Positions 58,891-64,000 of a stretch of 64,000 nt of DNA are shown here, piece after piece (within the stretch, counting starts at the first letter, position 1; each line of letters opens with the position of its first letter). The stretch comes from Blasia pusilla (taxonomy: Eukaryota > Marchantiophyta > Marchantiopsida > Blasiales): NCBI GenBank assembly GCA_050084515.1, contig CM114271.1, positions 50,964,001-51,028,000 on the forward strand. Direction: 5' to 3'. The position numbers and the translations under genes were made by a program. Under the pieces are notes generated by a model that saw only the letters and a list, made by a program, of their open reading frames with translations, did not search any database and was not told the origin of the DNA.

Positions 58891-60250
58891 CTAGACCTCG
58901 CCATCGGTCTCCACACTGCTCTCCATAGCCAACATGCCTAAATAGGTCGACGCTGCGCCATCCTGGCACCGACTCCTCATCACTCTCTCCATGCCATCGA
59001 AGCCCGGGCCGATCTCGCCGACTGGGCATGGGTTACGACTCAACCCATCTGCATCCTGGTTGAGCGTTCCAGGTCTATGTACCACCTGAAAATCATACTC
59101 CTGCAACAACAGAGCCCATCTCGCAAGCTTCCCTCTAAGCTTGTCGGACTCCATCAACCACTTCAGTGGTTGATGATCAGTGATGATGGTAAAGGGGTTG
59201 CCGAATAAGTAACACCTAAAATGCGCGACAGCCCACACCGCAGCCAAGCACTCACCTCATACGAGCCTGATTACCGCCTCGCAGCGTTGTTCGAGCAGCC
59301 TAGCGTAAGCCACCACAAACTTCTACCCTCATCATCATGCCGGGTGAGCACCGCCTCCAAGCCCCAACATGCTCCAACTGCGGTGCAATCGAAAGGACGC
59401 CCGATCGGTCTCTCAAGATGGGTGCGGACGCCAACTCGCCCTGAGCAATGAAATGCTTGCTCTCGCTCATCCCCTAGTGCCACTCGTGATCCACCTTGGT
59501 GAGCAAGGTCAGGCCGCTTCGCAATCGAATCAATCCCTTGACGATCGCCGATAGAAGTTCGCCAATCCCATGAATGCGCGAACACGGCTCACATCTCAGT
59601 AGGGCGTGGAATGCGTGAGATAGCCTCTACCTTCGCCTCGCCTGAACACCAAGGCCCCTTGGGTATATCAGATGACCCAAGTACTCAATCTGGTCGAGAA
59701 GAACTTGCACTTGCCTGGATGTAGCTTCAGCCCATGTAATTGCAATCGCTTAAACACCTCCTCTAGATGTTGCTCATGCTCCTCAACCGTGGCGCTAAAG
59801 ACTACGATGTCATCAATATAACACCTAGCAAAATCCAGACCAGCCAAGATCCTATCCATGACCCTATGAAACTCAGCCCGGGCGTTCTTTAACCCAAATG
59901 GTAAGAACCGCCACTGGTACAAACAATCCTTCCCGTGAGGATCGATGCCCCAAAATGCCGTCTTCTTCGCTTGCCCTCCAATTTGATAGGCAATGATGGT
60001 ATCCGGCTCGCAAATCAATGAATCAAGACCTTTGCGTGACCAATCGCATCAAAGATCTCTCTCGGGGTGGGCATGGCATACCTATCGGACTTTGTCTCGC
60101 CGATTGATAGGTCGGTAATCCCCACACATCCGCCTATCCGCCCAGCTTGCCATGCACATCCTTCTTGGTGGGCATGAAAGGGCGATGCATACTCCCCATG
60201 CGACATCTCCACTAGTCCCGCTCCGACCAAGTCTTGGCTCCTACTCAATC
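58891..60250 (-). pseudogene. E2 reverse transcriptase and RNase H
   Basis: Open minus-strand blocks: RT at 59668-60018 (KTAFWGIDPHGKDCLYQWRF, FGLKNARAEFHRVMDRILAG, CYIDDIVVFSATVEEHEQHL) with a preceding piece at 60015-60248 (VEMSHGEYASPF). RNase H follows at 58891-59247 (FTIITDHQPLKWLMES, LLQEYDFQVVHRPG, DADGLSRNP). The YIDD motif survives. The segment 59250-59660 between them is broken by indels. Confidence 0.85.
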
Positions 60251-60759
60251 GAGCCTCTCCATATCATCAGACATGTAGGGTCGCCGGAAGATCAACATAT
60301 CACTCGACAACTCAATGCGAATCCCCGGTCCCTTCAAGCGAACCAAATCCTCCATGCTAAACGCAGCAGCTCCTATAACTCCTCAAGAATGATGTATTCG
60401 GCGCCGCGCTCTCCTCCTGTCAACTTAGGGCCCATATCCGCTCCCAAGTCTCCATCGTGACTACGGTAGGACTCTCCGCGCTGGTATCGGTGGTTGCTAT
60501 GGTGTAACCCGCCTCAAACAACAACACTGCCGCTCTCCTGCACCAATCGCAAACTCGATCTCCTCCACGCAATGCCCGAAACCACGCCGATGTTGTGGCT
60601 ATCATCTCCTTGCGCACCTTCAAAACATCCCAAGAAGTCCAAGGGTGTCTCTCCCGATCTCCCATGGTGCGTAGATCTCTCGGTCTTGCCCCACCCACGC
60701 TCCACCGCCTCGGAGGCATGGGGCTCACCAACGCAACCGCCTGATCTGTCGCGATCTCA
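60251..60759 (-). pseudogene. E2 linker between methyltransferase and RT
   Basis: The minus strand has piecemeal matches to E1's pre-RT stretch (SMEDLVRLKGPGIRIELSSD-like phrases split by shifts near 60300-60400). No independent domain was recognised. Confidence 0.45.
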
Positions 60760-61710
60760 TACGACGCGCTTCACCCACTCCCAAGCCGAGGATCCATGTC
60801 AAGCGCTTCAGGTCCATCGCTCGACCCAAGACATGGCGTCGTGATGCCTCGACATCGATGGTACTACCGCCACCTCGTGGGAAATCCCATCGCCGCTTCT
60901 CTCGTCGGCGTTGGGCTCCACCAACCGCTGAACCTGGTCATCCCAAACCAAGCCAGGACCGCCTCCTTGTATGCATAGGAAGCGGAAAACTCACAAACGG
61001 GCAAGGTCGCCGCGCCTCGCTTACCCCGTTGACTACTCGGCCGGTGGTCAATCATCGTGCCTCACCGCTTATGATCGATTTACCGGATCCGAATGGAATC
61101 CACTAACAAAGGGGAGGGGCGCCCACTCGTGATACGCCTCCATAACACCGCATGGGGCACCAAGTTGGTCCACCATAGACGCGGGCGATGGGCTCTAGAA
61201 CCTACACTCGCCGCAGATCCAAGAACATTGCTGGGCCGATCCAGGCACGCACTGATGAGCACTCGTCACGACCCGTGACTCGAGTCTCCTAAGATCGCAC
61301 ATTCTCCGAATGTAGGCCGAGAACGAGATGGTGCTCCTGCAAGTGCCGTAAGACCTCAACATCTCCCAAAACAACCGACCGAGTGTCACCAACCCGCCGC
61401 TCGCTCCAAAGACTCGATTGGCCCTCGACATGGCCAACCGGCAATGACCAAATCAATGGTCCCTACCCGCCTAAGTCCCGCGCCTCAACAACAAAATATC
61501 CTCGTAGGGAACTCGTACTCAGATCGCTGGACGAGACAATAAGTCGGGAAAACGAGGGCGTAATTGCGCCACATGTCGAGTGAGACGCCGCAACATCATC
61601 ACTTCCACATAAAGTACTGGCCAGATTGCACTCCGCCGCAAAAAATGCCAGCCTAACCCGTGCTAATCCCTCCAAAGAGATCTAACACTCGAATACCCTC
61701 CTCCGGGGTA
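60760..61710 (-). pseudogene. E2 DNA methyltransferase domain, decayed
   Basis: Recognisable motifs on the minus strand in E1 order: motif I (RVLDLFGGIST) at about 61660-61700; motif IV (IDLVIAGWPC) near 61425-61460; RLFWEMLR near 61370; motif VIII-like ASVGSRAHRPRLWWTNLVP near 61155-61210; and motif X-like RRHVLGRAMDLKRLTWILGL near 60790-60850. Motif VI is blurred by a frame change. Independent survival of five blocks in this diverged copy argues that the domain was functional in the family before both copies decayed. Confidence 0.78.
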
Positions 61711-63263
61711 CACCACACAATGGGTGTAGTATCCAAGGGTGTCATCGTAGCACTCCCCGCTACCTCGGTTCTCGACCGCCACGCCTCGGGTGCAAACGCC
61801 GCTTCCACGCGGCCCGCACATGCTCATCCGCCAATCGTTGAAGCTCTCGCCGAGCCCCCCACGCACTCTCTCCACGGAATGATGCAGCTACCATAACACT
61901 CCTCTCCATAGAAATGTCGAACGGAGTATCCTCTCGCATGGACATGTCCTCAATCAAATCACTAGGCCAAGTGATGGCACCGCTAAATGCCGCTAAGGTC
62001 GCCATCTTCCGGCCGCTGCTCGATCATCGCACTTGTGAATCGAACGGGTAATGAGCTAAGGCGCCATCACCGATCGCCATCCTGGTCTCAGTAGGACGCC
62101 GACTCCTCCCAAGTAATCCAGGAAAACCCCATCGGGTATAACATCGCTTCCACCAACCAAGACGCCGAGGACTCAAAGATCGCCACTATCGCTTTGGCGC
62201 GCACTCACGGACTCATCGTAGGATGTCCCGGCGAATCTCACCACGACCTCTGTCGGGTGATATATTGCGGTGGTACTCGCTCCACCCAAGGATGTTCAGA
62301 TCCAAATGGACAACACTCCACATCGCTCGCCAAGCCCAATCCTCAATGACGCTTTCCCCAACATCAAGGGTTGCGCCTCGAATCCAACAAGACGCCGCGA
62401 CTAAAAGCTCTACCTCCAGACTCACCAACCGGAAGACCTCTCGGTTATCCAAAGCAACACAACACCAGGAGAAGCCATGGCACGCTCTATCGCGGGTCTA
62501 GCGGGCATCTCCGCCATCCTAGCCGCACCGCCATGAATTGACGGACGGCCCGAGCATCCGCTCCAAGGGCAGGTCCATCACCTCCTCTCGCAATCACCAA
62601 CGTGATGCAGAACTCCAACTCCGCGCCACATAGTGAAGCGCCAGCCTAAAAGCCTCGGCGGGCGCACCTCCCAACGCCACAACATCGGAAGCAGAAAATA
62701 AAGGAGTGCGGTACACAACGGTGGCCGCCCCAACAACGTTTCGACACATGCCCCTCCCGAGCATCAACAAGGAGTCGCCGCACTCGCTTCCTCCCATCGC
62801 CTCCGTGCTTGCACACCAACAACATTACCAACTCTCCAGAACTTTGATGAGGACCCATCGATGGGGTCCTCATCGCTTCGACAACGTGAAAGATTGAGGA
62901 AGCCTAGTCTCTGCTTCATCGGCTTCTCGCTGTGGATCCAACTCGCGCCGCTCCACGCGCCACAATCGCGGGCGGCCTCCATCCGGGCAACCCCGACATC
63001 CATCCAGATCCTCCGATCTCTCTGGCCGCTCCATATGATGTCGATGCCACGGATCCGCATCGGGTAACCTCAATGCCATAGCGCAATCGCTCCTCGTAGT
63101 CGCTGTATCTCGAGTAGCCATCCCAGCCTCACGTCCGCATCTCCCGGCGCGCTTCTAGGTGGTGGTACTCTACCTCCTCCACGGGCAACTCCACCACCCT
63201 ATCGGCAACCCAGCCTCGCCCCCAACGGGACCACCGAGCACGATCTCTAGGCCCACCCGACGG
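61711..63263 (-). pseudogene. E2 protease region and gag-protease linker, heavily decayed
   Basis: Collinear but frame-broken matches to E1: DNREVFRLVSLEVELLV (62370-62452) stands where the protease block begins; AAFSGAITWPSDLIED (61940-62000) corresponds to E1 AGFSGVVTWPGDFLEG; LDPQREADEAETRLPQSF (62880-62950) corresponds to E1 LDPQRGEAGRQARIPQSF. The DSGA active site is not readable in one frame. Confidence 0.6.
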
Positions 63264-64000
63264 CTACTCGCCTGGTGCCCTCTCGGCCCTCGGTCCAGAC
63301 GAACTCAGATGTAAACTAAAACACCTGGCGCGTGTATGACCATACCTCTGAAAATAGTCACACGATAACCTCCTGGTGCAAAGACCATCTCCTCCTCCAT
63401 GTTGAGGCACACGCCCATGACCCCGACGAGTGCAATCGCGCTGATGATGGGCTCCACCACATGACCAACAAGTAATAGTAGGCGGCCGCCGCTGAGCCGC
63501 ATATGAAGGCGCAAGTCTCGTGGGCACGGCCTCTGGTATCCTCCCCGAGCTCGTGGTGCCACAGCCGACCTATCTCGAGTCCACGTTGCCGCACGCAGGT
63601 GGTGTAGATAATCGTGGATCGCTTCTCGCCTAGAACCCATGGTGGCTACGCCTCTCCTCCGCCATGTTGCGCCAATGTTCTCGGCGGTCCTAAAACATCT
63701 TCAACGAGGGGAGGTGTTCATAAGAAGCACCCTCCCGCACTCCGTGTCCGCAGGTCCGGTCCAAAGATCGCATACCATGACCGATAGCTCGAGCTCTCCG
63801 CTCACCCTCGAGTGACGTTGATCAACCGGCGCAAGCGAGTGTAAGCCTCACGCAAACTCTCACCCGAGCGCCCGAAGTCGTGGATGCTCCGCAACTCTCT
63901 CCATCCGCACCCCCTGGTAGCTCGCCTCAACTCAAGAAAGAACTCAACCACGTGGTTGAACTCGGGACGAACCCGACTAGACGGTGCAATCGCCCCGTGC
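63264..64000 (-). pseudogene. E2 gag with zinc knuckles (partial, runs off window)
   Basis: Zinc knuckles at 63264-63527: CWSCGGAHHQRDC and a second, degenerate CDYFQRYGHTRARC where one Cys is lost. Upstream, at about 63700-64000, the conserved gag block appears as SGESLREAYTRLRRLINVTR, matching E1 TGESLREAYTRMRRLISLTH. The start of gag and the 5' LTR lie beyond position 64000. Confidence 0.75.

Larger units (their letters stand above)
56490..64000 (-). mobile_element. Second gypsy element E2 of the methyltransferase-PHD family (minus strand, partial)
   Basis: The domain order of E1 repeats on the minus strand from the right edge leftward: gag, zinc knuckles, protease, methyltransferase, RT, RNase H, integrase, PHD remnant, then a terminal region bounded by two D repeats. 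The 5' end lies beyond the window. Small indels and stops are far more numerous than in E1, so it is older or more diverged. Its sequence is nevertheless notably CpG-rich. Conserved stretches align with E1 protein over all domains, showing that E1's unusual architecture is a family trait. Confidence 0.82.

Overview
The window looks like nuclear DNA of a land plant or a close streptophyte alga, probably not a seed plant. Intron-split genes with GT/AG junctions encode a plastid acyl carrier protein and a PTST1-type starch protein. A Ty3/gypsy family carries a cytosine methyltransferase, an association reported from charophytes. The species cannot be fixed from sequence alone.

Host gene island, about 2-27 kb. 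(1) A five-exon plus-strand gene (2194-9615) encodes a large charged nuclear-type protein resembling plant proteins labelled ZC3H13-like. (2) An eight-exon minus-strand gene (12972-17931) encodes a PTST1-like protein with transit peptide, coiled coil and CBM48. (3) A four-exon minus-strand gene (25359-26805) encodes a 143-residue plastid acyl carrier protein with the DSL attachment serine. All exon junctions of these three were worked out by hand, and each reading frame closes exactly. PTST1 and ACP both serve plastid carbon storage (starch and fatty acids). Between them lie non-coding DNA and three copies of a MITE-like repeat.

Transposon block, about 28-64 kb. A complete 14-kb Mutator-like element (28172-42128) has about 110-bp terminal inverted repeats and an 8-bp target duplication. 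It holds a decayed SWIM-finger transposase on the plus strand and a convergent second gene with a C2H2 finger. About 100 bp further on, a partial, inverted second copy begins (42230-45410). A LINE-like remnant and a full-length Ty3/gypsy element, E1 (46012-55487), follow. A long CA tract and a Ty1/copia scrap come next. A second, older gypsy element, E2, lies on the minus strand from about 56.5 kb and runs off the right edge.

The most notable system is in E1 and E2. Both carry a C5-DNA methyltransferase domain between protease and reverse transcriptase, and both have a terminal PHD finger (intact in E1, degraded in E2). A self-encoded methyltransferase plus a histone-reading module suggests a retrotransposon that handles its own chromatin state. 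In E1 the pol frame from 52013 to 54859 is open except for five TAG codons. Differences between E1's duplicated end repeats fall at CpG sites, as expected if the element itself was methylated and then deaminated.
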